Of a DNA stretch of 64,000 bases, positions 27,442 to 35,672 are shown in pieces. A model generated the notes under the pieces. That model saw nothing but the letters and a program-made list of their open reading frames with translations, searched no databases and was not told the DNA's origin. Each line of letters starts with the position of its first letter. Position 1 is the stretch's first letter. The position numbers and the translations under genes were made by a program. Origin of the DNA: Chitinophagales bacterium (GTDB lineage Bacteria > Bacteroidota > Bacteroidia > Chitinophagales > Saprospiraceae); assembly GCA_017303475.1 (NCBI GenBank), contig JAFLBO010000017.1, positions 62,001-126,000 of the forward strand, given 5' to 3'.

Positions 27442-27461
27442 ATAGTTGATGAAAAAAAATC

Positions 27462-28409
27462 TTATCCCCCAGGTGTAGCTGAAAAATTCACATCGCCGAT
27501 TTTCACGCCAATAAACGGAAACTCGCCTGGTGGATTGGGTTCGGAGGCTGGAAAGTGGTAAAGCGTAGGGAATGGCGGCTCAAACGGGTTGACTGCATTG
27601 GGAAAAACGTACCCTTGGGGCAGGAAACGCCAGGACTTTCCATTGGGCAGCTCATCAATGATACCCAGGATCAATTTGCGCAATACTACCACATCAAAGG
27701 TGGTTACTTTCCCATCCTGATTAGCATCTGCAGCAATGATTTTGTAGGGCGAGTCCAGCATTTCCAACCCCAGAATATGTTTGGAAATCAAAGAAAGATC
27801 GTAGGTAGTTACCCCGTTGAGGGGATTAATGTCCTTAAGCATTTCCACATAGGTTTCATTACCAGGATACAAAGCGCCGTAAGATTCAAACCACCCGGGC
27901 ATTATAATGTAGGCGCTGGAGAGGTTGTGCGGATCAATGGTTCTGGGAAATGTGTCGCCAAGGCAATTTTGTACCCGTATTTTCACTAAAACATCATCAA
28001 AACGCTTCTCCAGTGGCGTGCTAACCTTAAATACCAGTATGGGATCACAAAAAGCATTCACAGGGAAATTCAGGGATACGCTGGTCGTACAGGTACTAAT
28101 ATTACCCAGGGAGTCTTTAGCCCATGCCGAAACGGGTTGTAGTCCACCAAAGGCATCTCCAAAATAAGTTTGATCTGACAGGGGGAAATCAAATCCCATA
28201 CACTGGCGGTGGATGCCCAGCTTAATCGGGCCACTCTGGTCTGAGAGACTATCAATGATATCGGCGGCATGCACAATACCAAAACAGTCTGAAAGGACAA
28301 CCTCTCCCGGCTGTTTACATCTCAAAAACGGTGAAATGGTATCCGGCGTTTGACTGTTCAGTACGCTTGTAAAAAGGCATACATATAATAATAAAAATAA
28401 ATAACGCAT
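27462..28409 (-). CDS. secreted protein with C-terminal dockerin-like domain
   Basis: 315 residues with a signal peptide (YLFLLLYVCLFTSVLNSQ). The middle has a HYR-like part (DSLGNISTCTTSVSL). Residues about 195-255 are a dockerin type I-like pair: NPLNGVTTYDLSLISKHILG (degenerate first loop) and ADANQDGKVTTFDVVVLRKL (canonical Ca2+ loop D-x-N-x-D-G-x-x-x-x-x-D). The protein stops soon after IGVKIGDVNFSATPGG and has no T9SS sorting domain, so how it leaves the cell beyond Sec is unclear. A paralogue is at 62711-63670. In Bacteroidota these dockerin-like modules are not known to build cellulosomes. Confidence 0.85.
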   Translation of the reverse strand: MRYLFLLLYVCLFTSVLNSQTPDTISPFLRCKQPGEVVLSDCFGIVHAADIIDSLSDQSGPIKLGIHRQCMGFDFPLSDQTYFGDAFGGLQPVSAWAKDSLGNISTCTTSVSLNFPVNAFCDPILVFKVSTPLEKRFDDVLVKIRVQNCLGDTFPRTIDPHNLSSAYIIMPGWFESYGALYPGNETYVEMLKDINPLNGVTTYDLSLISKHILGLEMLDSPYKIIAADANQDGKVTTFDVVVLRKLILGIIDELPNGKSWRFLPQGYVFPNAVNPFEPPFPTLYHFPASEPNPPGEFPFIGVKIGDVNFSATPGG

Positions 28410-28514
28410 TGTCGTTTCCGGTGCTTTTCACCAAAAGTACAGGCATTCCGCCGCATTGATTGATGTAAAGTGCCGTTATGCCTTGAACTTGGCAAAAAAA
28501 GGTATGAAGGGAGG

Positions 28515-28592
28515 TTCACCACTAAGGCACTAAGGGCACTAAGAAGATTTAAAATCTGACACCTCTTAGTGCCCTTAGTGCCTTAGTGGTGA
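28515..28592. repeat. CACTAAGG-type inverted repeat
   Basis: TTCACCACTAAGGCACTAAG ... CTTAGTGCCCTTAGTGCCTT with a short core, located between divergent genes. Confidence 0.8.
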
Positions 28593-28625
28593 GCGGTTGA
28601 AGGGAAATTGAATATCTTTGTCTAC

Positions 28626-29213
28626 ATGTTTTCCCTCTTACACAAAACCATAGAACAGTTCATCCACCTCGATCCGCAGGAAAAAGTGTTGTTTGAAAAC
28701 GCTTTTTCCTTCCGGGAGGTGCCCAAAAAATTCACCCTCGTGAAATATGGCCAAATCAGCCGCGAACTGTATTTCATCAATAAAGGCCTGCTCCGACTCT
28801 ATTACGACAAAAACGGAGAGGAGATTACCGGTTATATTTTCCGGGAAGGACTCTTTTCCAGTAGTTACGACAGCTTTTTGCGGCAGTCGCCCAGCATACA
28901 GTACCTCGAAACCCTGGAAAACTGCGAACTCCTGGTCATACGCCTGGATCAGCTGGAAGAGCTATACCGCACAGTACCAAAGATCAATATTATGACCCGC
29001 AAAATTGCGGAACAGCGCTTCATCAACGGCCAGATGATTCTCTCCTCTTTCCTGCTGGATACCCCGGAGGAGCGCTATCAGAAATTTGTGGAACACCACA
29101 GCGATCTGCTTCTGCGCGTGCCTCACCATATCATTGCCTCCTACCTGGGCATCACCCCCGTATCCATGAGCCGTATCCGTAAACGCCTCACCTATAACAA
29201 GACACAAAGTTGA
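28626..29213 (+). CDS. Crp/Fnr-family transcriptional regulator
   Basis: 195 residues from the ATG at 28626. The N-terminal cyclic-nucleotide-binding-like beta roll is visible (FTLVKYGQISRELYFINKGL, ITGYIFREGLFSS), but the cAMP-contacting glycine-arginine motif of true Crp is not evident. A dimerisation helix follows, then a short HTH (HHIIASYLGITPVSMSRIRKRL). Single-gene Crp-like regulators of this form are common in Bacteroidota and their signals are mostly unknown. A TATCTTTG -7 element lies only 5 bp before the ATG, so the message may be leaderless or the promoter match may be chance. Confidence 0.87.
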   Translation: MFSLLHKTIEQFIHLDPQEKVLFENAFSFREVPKKFTLVKYGQISRELYFINKGLLRLYYDKNGEEITGYIFREGLFSSSYDSFLRQSPSIQYLETLENCELLVIRLDQLEELYRTVPKINIMTRKIAEQRFINGQMILSSFLLDTPEERYQKFVEHHSDLLLRVPHHIIASYLGITPVSMSRIRKRLTYNKTQS

Positions 29214-29221
29214 TGGAAAGG

Positions 29222-29417
29222 CACAAAGGTGCGAAACACAAAGGCGCGAAGGCACTAAGACACTAAGGCGCAAAGTGACATTGACTGACGTCAATGTTGA
29301 GTTTATTAGGCTGAAGGCCTGGAGTTTGTCTTCATGTTTTAGTGCCTTTCGCCTCCATCATTGTAGCTTTTCTTTACAATTGTTAATGGGGCTGTAGTCA
29401 GACCAACTTTACCTTTG
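29222..29417 (+). promoter_or_regulatory. intergenic region with CACTAAGG fragments and -7 element
   Basis: The 320-bp gap holds degenerate GGCACTAAGACACTAAGG units (29222-29277) and a TGACATTGACTGACGTCAAT palindrome-like stretch. TACCTTTG at 29410-29417 matches the -7 element and would drive the next gene with a roughly 110-nt leader. No other gene was seen. Confidence 0.4.
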
Positions 29418-29533
29418 TATCATCATTAGAGAGTACTACCGGTAGTTATTTTCAATCTTTCATTTTTTTGTTTAACTGGCTGACTGTGAACGTTTTGTTC
29501 CGATGTTTGCCCAAACCCTCGTTATTCGTTACC

Positions 29534-30103
29534 ATGAATAAGCCCACTTTCTTTGTTCTTTCTTTAATGCTGTTTTTGGCTCAGATATCTTTTGCACAAT
29601 CCAGCAAAAACACACTCAAGCCCGGTCGTTTTGAACTGGAAATTGATCCCATTGCGTATATGCTCAAGGGTTATTCCGTTCATGGCATCTACCGGATCAA
29701 CAGGATGCGTTTTGATCTTGGAGTTTTTGGAATTGAGCAGCCTGGCGCCTATACAGGTAATAAGGATTTTACCACGTATACCCAAGGAGTAGGTGGGAAA
29801 ATCAACTACTTGCTCAATGCCAAACAAACCTGGTTTGCCGGCATTGGTGGCGGTTATGCTGATAGTCAAATTACCCTAAAAGAAACCAACACCACCCAAC
29901 ACCTTTATAATTGGAGCCTGGGTGTGTTAGCTGGCTACCGTTTTTACTTGCTTCGCAACACCAGGATGAACGGCCTGTACCTTACACCATGGGCCAGTAT
30001 TGATTATAACATGCCAGTAAATAGCGTACATTTCGAAGGGAAAACCTACCTGCTAAAACGCTGGTCGGTTTTTCCAACCATACACATCGGTTACCGTTTT
30101 TAA
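29534..30103 (+). CDS. small outer-membrane beta-barrel-like protein
   Basis: 189 residues from the ATG at 29534; the upstream in-frame extension lacks signal-peptide character. A signal peptide (FFVLSLMLFLAQISFAQ) is followed by alternating amphipathic strands (FELEIDPIAYMLKGYSVHGIY; GVGGKINYLL; FAGIGGGYADSQITL; WSLGVLAGYRFYLL). It ends in an aromatic residue (IHIGYRF), the usual end of outer-membrane barrels that BamA inserts. The family was not recognised. It is monocistronic. Confidence 0.72.
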   Translation: MNKPTFFVLSLMLFLAQISFAQSSKNTLKPGRFELEIDPIAYMLKGYSVHGIYRINRMRFDLGVFGIEQPGAYTGNKDFTTYTQGVGGKINYLLNAKQTWFAGIGGGYADSQITLKETNTTQHLYNWSLGVLAGYRFYLLRNTRMNGLYLTPWASIDYNMPVNSVHFEGKTYLLKRWSVFPTIHIGYRF

Positions 30104-30178
30104 CTCTCGGCTCTTTGGAGTGGTGCAAATGGTCAAAACAAGCCATTTCGCACCACCTCAGGGATATCTTTATTTGCT

Positions 30179-30835
30179 ATGAAAATCAATGACTTAACCC
30201 TGTTTACCCATTCACTTCAGGAAACTCTTCACTTTTATCATGGTTTGCTGGGTTTTACCCTGCTGGAGCAAACCCCTCAGGCAGTTTGCTTTCAAATCGG
30301 GTTTTCCAGGCTTCGTTTTGAAACGATAGAAAATGCTCATCCGCAGTATCATTTTGCATTCAGCATTCCAAAAAATAAAGTGCAGGAGGCCCGGCAATGG
30401 TTGGAACAACGAACACCGCTCATTCCGAACCCCGAATCTGAGACCATTACCCATTTTGTACATTGGAATGCACACGCCATGTATTTTTACGATCCTCAAG
30501 GTAATATTGTAGAGTTCATAGCCAGGGAAGACTTGCCGGCAACACCCGATGAACACTTCTCTCCGGAATCCATCATGGCCATCAATGAAATAGGCCTGGT
30601 GGTGGACGCACCTTTGGAATGGGCGCAACAATATGTGACAAAGGCCCCAGTCTCTTTTTTTGAAAGAGGTCCCATAACAGAAACTTTTACCGCACTTGGA
30701 GATGATGAAGGGTTGCTCATCGTATCACAACCGGGGCGCCATTGGTTTCCTACCCGCATGGCAGCAGATAAGCATCCAATGCATGTAATATTAAGTTCCG
30801 GTGATCAACATTTTTCGCTTCACTTGGAACAATAA
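30179..30835 (+). CDS. VOC-family (glyoxalase-like) protein
   Basis: 218 residues with a VOC fold: LTLFTHSLQETLHFYHGLLGFTLLE at the start, and WNAHAMYFYDPQGNIVEFIARED near 100-122, the classic strand carrying a conserved metal-ligand glutamate. A second, weaker module (INEIGLVVDAPLEWAQQYV) makes up the C-terminal half. The reaction is unknown; the family includes dioxygenases, isomerases and binding proteins. Its stop overlaps the start of the next gene (TAATG), so the two are translationally coupled. Confidence 0.83.
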   Translation: MKINDLTLFTHSLQETLHFYHGLLGFTLLEQTPQAVCFQIGFSRLRFETIENAHPQYHFAFSIPKNKVQEARQWLEQRTPLIPNPESETITHFVHWNAHAMYFYDPQGNIVEFIAREDLPATPDEHFSPESIMAINEIGLVVDAPLEWAQQYVTKAPVSFFERGPITETFTALGDDEGLLIVSQPGRHWFPTRMAADKHPMHVILSSGDQHFSLHLEQ

Positions 30836-31392
30836 TGCTTCCCGGTAACGTTACAGCCTTTCACTTCGCCCACTTTTTTATGTATTTGCCACCTTACCCG
30901 GATTATCCGGTACTTATTGGGAATGTGGTCAAACTCCGACCTGCTGTTGCCTCAGATGCTTCGGTATTGCTGGATATTTCTTATTACGACGGCCATAAAG
31001 CCGAAACCATTGCTGAAGCCGCCGATATGCTCGGTAAAATCCATCAGGACTACCTGCTTGGCGAAAGTATACACTGGGCAATAGAAGACCTGCAAACCGG
31101 CGAACTTACCGGCACCTGTGGCTACTACAGGGGCGGATTCGGACAGGGCGCCGGAGAACTTGGATGTGTCTTGCTTCCACAACATCGCGGCAAAGGATAT
31201 ATGTCGGAAGCCATTGCCCTGGCAGCAAGGTTTGGCAGGGAACAAATGGGGTTGAAGCGCGTTTTCGCCATAACTACTATGGATAACGCACCCGCTATTC
31301 GCTTGCTGGAAAAACAAGGATTCGAAAAAACCTCCGATGGAGCAGATGGGGTTGTGACTTATGATTGGGGATTAAACTCAAAAACGGAATAA
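30835..31392 (+). CDS. GNAT-family N-acetyltransferase
   Basis: 185 residues from the overlapping ATG; a second ATG at 30880 (MYLPPYPDYPVL) gives a more usual N-terminus and is equally possible. GNAT motifs: WAIEDLQTGELTGTCGYY, the acetyl-CoA pyrophosphate loop LPQHRGKGYMSEAI, and ITTMDNAPAIRLLEKQGFEK. It is similar to RimJ/RimL-type acetyltransferases of Bacteroidota, but the substrate cannot be told. It shares a stop/start overlap with the VOC gene. A perfect 51-bp inverted repeat begins at its stop codon. Confidence 0.88.
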   Translation: MLPGNVTAFHFAHFFMYLPPYPDYPVLIGNVVKLRPAVASDASVLLDISYYDGHKAETIAEAADMLGKIHQDYLLGESIHWAIEDLQTGELTGTCGYYRGGFGQGAGELGCVLLPQHRGKGYMSEAIALAARFGREQMGLKRVFAITTMDNAPAIRLLEKQGFEKTSDGADGVVTYDWGLNSKTE

Positions 31393-31518
31393 AAGAGGGT
31401 GTCTCAAAAGTAATTTTTACCGCAGAGGCGCGGAGACGCAGAGGTTTAAATGATTGATTTTCAATCTCTCTGCGTCTCCGCGCCTCTGCGGTAAAAATTA
31501 CTTTTGAGACACCCTCTT
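31393..31518. terminator. perfect 51-bp inverted repeat between convergent genes
   Basis: Arms 31393-31443 and 31468-31518 are exact reverse complements over 51 bp with a 24-nt loop. They comprise AAGAGGGTGTCTCAAAAGTA then a CGCAGAG-family block. The hairpin runs from the GNAT stop into the esterase stop codon and is a likely bidirectional terminator. A diverged copy lies at 60539-60642. Confidence 0.85.
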
Positions 31519-32977
31519 ATCCCCCGCTTTGCGCCTTCTTCACCACTTTCCAGACTCCCGCGCCCGTGCCCGCGCGCAACTGCAACGCATACACACCCGC
31601 AGGAAGCCCTTGCAAACCCGATAAAGTGTTTTGCCCAAGGTGCAAAGGCATACGATTATGCCAAACCACTCTGCCTGAAATGTCCAGAAGCCGCACATCT
31701 GTTTCGCCCTCCAGAGCCTGATCTAACGTAATCACCAACTGATCCTCAAAAGGATTAGGCGAAATTTGGACCTGTAAACGGGTATTCGGCTCCTGTGCAC
31801 CCACAGAGTAACACGTATTTTGTGTAATGATTGGACTAAAATAATCAGCTATTTTTTGCAGCCGCAGCACCGGATTGGCGGTGTAGTGGTAAGAGCCGTT
31901 ATCCCCATATCTGATACAATCGAACAGCGCAATAGCCGGGTTGAAATCCGGGCATTGGTCAAAATCAATGGTGTACTGCATTTGCGCTTCAGCAAAAGCT
32001 ACCGAGATGGCGCCACTGCCAAAGGTGTGCATATAATTGGTGTGCCAGGGGGTAAAACCCAGGTTGCAATAGCTGGAAAGCACAAAAAACGGGATGCCCA
32101 AACCAAATGGCACCACCCCGTCGCAGGTTTGGTGATAGAGATACACCGCGGGCGTATCTGGTCCTTGCAGCCAGTTGTTGGCAGCGCCTTCGTAGGGCAC
32201 TCCGCCAAAAAGGTTCACCACCCCGAGCACATTGGCATCGTAGCCATTGAGGTTCAGGGTGCCGTCTACCGGACCCAAATCCGGTCGGTTCAGCGCCGGG
32301 CCGCTGGGCTGAATTATCTGGGTAGTACAATTCAGGGAATAACTGTTAGTAAGGTTGGAGGCCGGGGTAGGGGCAGGTGTCAGAGCGCCACAGGAAACCG
32401 GTTTTTCTTCCGCCCGATCCAGGAAGCCTACCGCCATGGATACAAAACCGCCGGCGCTTTCGCCACCCACAAGCACGCGTTCCGTGCAGGTGGAGTCAAA
32501 ATCTGCCCGGGCTTTCAGCCAACGTATGGCCCCTTTCACATCCTGTTGCCCCCGGTACAAAGCGCGAATCAGCTCGGAAGAATCGGCGGCATACAACGTA
32601 GCCCCAGCCTGCGCATCCGTGAGTGGATTGGCAATCGGCCCGGCGCTTTTATGCCAGCCCAAACGGTAATTCACCGCCGCCACCACATAGCCTCGCTGCG
32701 CCATTTCGGCTGCCATGCCGGCATAGCCATCCTTGCAACCGCCCAGCCACGATCCGCCATGCACCAGCACTAGCAAGGGGCGTGATGGATTGTTGTCGCC
32801 CACAGGCTTGTACAAATCCAGTAGTAATGTGGTGGAAATGCCGGCATAATTGGGCATGGTTCCGTACACCAGGTCTTTTTCAACCCGGAATCCATATTGT
32901 TTTGTAGTGTATGAATTTTGAGCAATGCTACAAATGGCGGCCAGCATAAAAGCCAGTAACAGGAATTGTTTTTTCAT
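31517..32977 (-). CDS. secreted alpha/beta-hydrolase (carboxylesterase-like) with T9SS sorting domain
   Basis: 486 residues. A signal peptide (FLLLAFMLAAICSIAQ) is followed by an esterase/lipase domain: oxyanion-hole HGGSWLGG near 73, nucleophile elbow GGESAGG near 172, a lid-like proline-rich segment, and a possible acid/His pair late in the domain (YHQTCDGVVPFG; TNYMHTFGSG). Residues about 405-486 are a T9SS type A domain (ISPNPFEDQLVITL, GRVVWHNRM, LPAGVYALQL). It probably hydrolyses esters outside the cell, perhaps on polysaccharides; the substrate is unknown. The gene converges with the GNAT gene across a 51-bp hairpin. Confidence 0.88.
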   Translation of the reverse strand: MKKQFLLLAFMLAAICSIAQNSYTTKQYGFRVEKDLVYGTMPNYAGISTTLLLDLYKPVGDNNPSRPLLVLVHGGSWLGGCKDGYAGMAAEMAQRGYVVAAVNYRLGWHKSAGPIANPLTDAQAGATLYAADSSELIRALYRGQQDVKGAIRWLKARADFDSTCTERVLVGGESAGGFVSMAVGFLDRAEEKPVSCGALTPAPTPASNLTNSYSLNCTTQIIQPSGPALNRPDLGPVDGTLNLNGYDANVLGVVNLFGGVPYEGAANNWLQGPDTPAVYLYHQTCDGVVPFGLGIPFFVLSSYCNLGFTPWHTNYMHTFGSGAISVAFAEAQMQYTIDFDQCPDFNPAIALFDCIRYGDNGSYHYTANPVLRLQKIADYFSPIITQNTCYSVGAQEPNTRLQVQISPNPFEDQLVITLDQALEGETDVRLLDISGRVVWHNRMPLHLGQNTLSGLQGLPAGVYALQLRAGTGAGVWKVVKKAQSGG

Positions 32978-33065
32978 AGGATGGTGATGGTTTGTTTTTG
33001 GTTTCAGACGCTGGAGAGGGTGGATGGTTACTTTTTACCGCGAAGTACGCAAAGATCGCGAAGTT

Positions 33066-33197
33066 TTCACCACTAAGGCACTAAGAGCACTAAGGGGTGG
33101 GCAGCTGCGCTGCCGGGTCTTTGTACCTCTCCAAGCCTGGCAGCGCAGCTGCCTAGAAGCTGCCTAACCTTAGTGCCCTTAGTGCCTTAGTGGTGAA
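33066..33197. repeat. CACTAAGG-type inverted repeat with GCAGCTGCGCTGCC core
   Basis: TTCACCACTAAGGCACTAAG ... CTTAGTGCCTTAGTGGTGAA bracket a core with its own inverted pair (GGGCAGCTGCGCTGCC / GGCAGCGCAGCTGCC). It lies between the divergent esterase and nrdB genes. Confidence 0.8.
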
Positions 33198-33312
33198 CCC
33201 CTCTTAGCGTACTTAGCGGTGAACTAAACCTCACGCTTTCCTTCATGTCTTTCCCCCTCTAAATGAGCCACTTACACCCCCTTTATTTATCCAAGTTTTT
33301 ACCCCTCTAATT

Positions 33313-33421
33313 TTATCCACAAGAAGTTATCCACATTGTTGACAACTTGACTCTCAAAAAAATGCCATTGAAAATCAGATACTTACAAACGTTATCAACA
33401 TTTTGTGGAAAACTAACTTTG
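33313..33421 (+). promoter_or_regulatory. DnaA-box cluster and -7 promoter element upstream of nrdB
   Basis: Two exact E. coli-type DnaA boxes TTATCCACA (33313-33321 and 33327-33335), a near match TTATCAACA (33392-33400) and a reverse-strand TTTTCCACA (33404-33412) lie within 100 bp. TAACTTTG at 33414-33421 fits the TAnnTTTG -7 element. DnaA boxes control nrdAB in E. coli; the same use here, or an origin-like role, is inference. Confidence 0.5.
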
Positions 33422-33635
33422 ACACTCGCCAAAAAAGCCCTACTTTCGCTTTCGCTTTTCAGCAGGTTATTTTACTCCGCCTTTCTTCCTGATTGTCCCT
33501 TCACTCATATTGAGCGTGCCTGAGCCGGTTTATCCCGGATCCGCCCGGTGTCTGCCTCAAAAATATGCGTGTTGAACCAATTTTTTGAAGCAAAAAACAT
33601 CACGTCAATATAGTAGTCAAAATTTACACGAACCA

Positions 33636-34613
33636 ATGTCTAACGTAACTGAACCCATTCTGGCGGAAAACCCCGACCGCTTTGTGATCCTGCCGATCAA
33701 CTACGCGGAAGTGTGGAAAATGTACAAAACCTCTGTAGCCTCCTTCTGGACTGCTGAGGAAGTTGACCTCACGCAGGATATCAACGACTGGGAGAATAAA
33801 CTCACAGATAACGACCGGCACTTCATCAAACACGTGCTGGCTTTCTTTGCCGCTTCCGACGGTATTGTCAACGAGAACCTCGTACTCAATTTCATGCGCG
33901 AGGTGCAAATCCCGGAAGCCCGTTGTTTCTACGGTTTCCAGGTAGCCATCGAGAACATCCATGCCGAGATGTACTCCCTGCTGATCGACACCTATATTAA
34001 GGATCCGAAAGAAAAAGATTACCTCTTCCACGCCCTGCAAAACCTGCCTTGCGTGGCTAAAAAAGGCGAGTGGGCCCTGCGCTGGATCGAAAACGCTCCC
34101 ACCTTCGCCCACCGGCTGATTGCCTTTGCTGCCGTAGAAGGTATCTTCTTCAGCGGCTCTTTCTGCAGCATCTACTGGCTGAAAAAACGCGGCCTCATGC
34201 CCGGACTCACCTTCTCCAACGAGCTGATCAGCCGCGATGAAGGTATGCACACCGATTTCGCCTGTCTGCTGTATTCCATGATGGAAAACAAAATTGATCC
34301 GGCCGAAATCCAGTCCATCATCACAGAGGCGGTTGAATTCGAAAAAGAATTTGTAACCGACGCGCTGCCGGTATCCCTCATTGGTATGAACGCCGATATG
34401 ATGAGCCAATACATTGAATTTGTGGCCGACCGCCTGCTGGTGTCTCTCGGTAACGATAAAGTGTATGGCACCGCCAATCCATTCCCATGGATGGACATGA
34501 TTTCTATTCAGGGCAAAACCAATTTCTTTGAAAAACGCGTTGGCGATTACCAAAAAGCCGGCGTTATGGCCAAACGTGAAGAGCAGGTGTTCTCCATGGA
34601 AGCCGATTTTTAA
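33636..34613 (+). CDS. nrdB: class Ia ribonucleoside-diphosphate reductase, beta subunit
   Basis: 325 residues from the ATG at 33636. Close to the eukaryotic-type R2: FVILPINYAEVWKMYKTSVA at the start. The diiron site is complete by motif: D75 (AASDGIV), E106 and H109 (ENIHAEMYS), E168 (AVEGIFF), E202 and H205 (RDEGMHTDF). The radical tyrosine should be Y113. The C-terminal tail EEQVFSMEADF is the part that docks on the alpha chain. It makes the tyrosyl radical for dNTP synthesis. nrdA is 2 kb downstream on the same strand, separated by three small genes. DnaA-box-like sites upstream suggest replication-linked control. Confidence 0.96.
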   Translation: MSNVTEPILAENPDRFVILPINYAEVWKMYKTSVASFWTAEEVDLTQDINDWENKLTDNDRHFIKHVLAFFAASDGIVNENLVLNFMREVQIPEARCFYGFQVAIENIHAEMYSLLIDTYIKDPKEKDYLFHALQNLPCVAKKGEWALRWIENAPTFAHRLIAFAAVEGIFFSGSFCSIYWLKKRGLMPGLTFSNELISRDEGMHTDFACLLYSMMENKIDPAEIQSIITEAVEFEKEFVTDALPVSLIGMNADMMSQYIEFVADRLLVSLGNDKVYGTANPFPWMDMISIQGKTNFFEKRVGDYQKAGVMAKREEQVFSMEADF

Positions 34614-34645
34614 ACCATAACACTTAAAACAAATACACCAGAATT

Positions 34646-34981
34646 ATGGGAAAGTTTGTTATTTCCACCCGTTCTAACGGCGAATTCCAATTCAACCTCA
34701 AAGCCGGCAATGGCCAGGTGATCCTCAGCAGCGAAGGCTACTCCACCAAAGCCGCCTGCATGAATGGCGTTGAATCTGTACGCAACAACTCCGGCGACGA
34801 CAATCGCTACGATCGCAAAGAATCTTCCAACGGCAAATTCTACTTCAACCTCAAAGCCGGCAACGGCCAGGTAATTGGCAGCAGCCAGATGTACGAAAGC
34901 GAAGCCGGTCGTGATAACGGTATCGAATCTGTAAAAACCAACGCGCCAGACGCCACGGTGGACGACGAAACTGCGGCATAA
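34646..34981 (+). CDS. YegP-family (DUF1508) protein, two repeats
   Basis: 111 residues made of two copies of the DUF1508 motif: GEFQFNLKAGNGQVILSSEGY then GKFYFNLKAGNGQVIGSSQMY, each followed by a helix with NGIESV or NGVESV. Family members are small cytoplasmic alpha/beta proteins of unknown function; E. coli YegP has the same tandem form. The acidic C-terminal tail (DATVDDETAA) is unstructured. It starts 32 bp after nrdB and may share its transcript. Confidence 0.9.
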   Translation: MGKFVISTRSNGEFQFNLKAGNGQVILSSEGYSTKAACMNGVESVRNNSGDDNRYDRKESSNGKFYFNLKAGNGQVIGSSQMYESEAGRDNGIESVKTNAPDATVDDETAA

Positions 34982-34984
34982 ATG

Positions 34985-35086
34985 ATTCACCGCAGAGACG
35001 CAGAGGCGCAGAGAAATAACACTCCGCGTCTCAGCGCCTCTGCGGTAAAAAAACAACACTCCGCGTCTCAGCACCTCTGCGGTAAA
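34985..35086. repeat. CGCAGAG-type repeat, three part-copies
   Basis: CACCGCAGAGACGCAGAGGC, then twice ACTCCGCGTCTCAGC(G/A)CCTCTGCGGTAAAAAA. The second inverted arm is duplicated in tandem. Confidence 0.8.
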
Positions 35087-35090
35087 AAAC

Positions 35091-35525
35091 ATGAAAACAA
35101 CTGCCCTTTTCCTCACCCTCTTCCTGCTCACCGGACTTGCCTGCAAAGACAAGCTCGACAAAAGTTGCGATGCCAACTTCCTCGAAGCAGATATCAACAA
35201 CGTTTTTTGGCAGGCAGAAGAAGTAACGGGATTCAGTTTTGGTGTCGGAGGTCATATTACCATACAGGCAAAAGCAAATTTTGGACAAGTAAGAGAAATA
35301 GTTATACAGGTACCCATGGTTGTAACAACAGGTACCTATCAGCTGCAAACCGGCGTATTTCTACACTCCATTGTTGTTATCCCAGGAGCTTTTCAGGCAG
35401 AAACAGGAGAATTAACGATTACCGTTCACGATACCACCAATAAAATCATCAAAGGCACCTTTTTCTTCAGCACCCCCTCCGAAGGACTCACCGTAGAAGC
35501 AGGCAGCTTTTGTGCGAAATATTGA
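35091..35525 (+). CDS. small lipoprotein of unknown function
   Basis: 144 residues. The lipobox is LTGLAC with the lipidated cysteine at position 18, so it should be anchored in the periplasm or outer membrane. The rest is beta-rich (IQVPMVVTTGTYQLQTGVFL; GELTITVHDTTNKIIKGTFFF) and resembles small DUF6252-type lipoproteins of Bacteroidota, an assignment made by eye only. It lies between YegP and another secreted protein in the nrdB-nrdA interval. Confidence 0.75.
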   Translation: MKTTALFLTLFLLTGLACKDKLDKSCDANFLEADINNVFWQAEEVTGFSFGVGGHITIQAKANFGQVREIVIQVPMVVTTGTYQLQTGVFLHSIVVIPGAFQAETGELTITVHDTTNKIIKGTFFFSTPSEGLTVEAGSFCAKY

Positions 35526-35672
35526 CGGCTTACGGTGGACGGTAGACGGCTTACGGTAGACGGTGGACGGCCTACGGTGGACGGCCCAAGGCCAACGGAA
35601 ACCCAAGCCCAACGCCAACTCAAAAACTCAAACACTCGAAAACTCAAACACTCAAAAACTCAAACACTCGAA
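35524..35672. repeat. GGACGGT and AACTCAAACACTCG tandem repeats
   Basis: TGACGGCTTACGGTGGACGG and further 7-bp-period units run to about 35590. They are followed by AACTCAAAAACTCAAACACTCG units up to the next ATG at 35673, so the 5'UTR is repeat DNA. Confidence 0.8.

Noticed and set aside
33313..33421. Chromosomal origin of replication
   Set aside because: DnaA boxes are present, but there is no dnaA, dnaN or other origin-linked gene and no skew data; recorded as a regulatory cluster instead.
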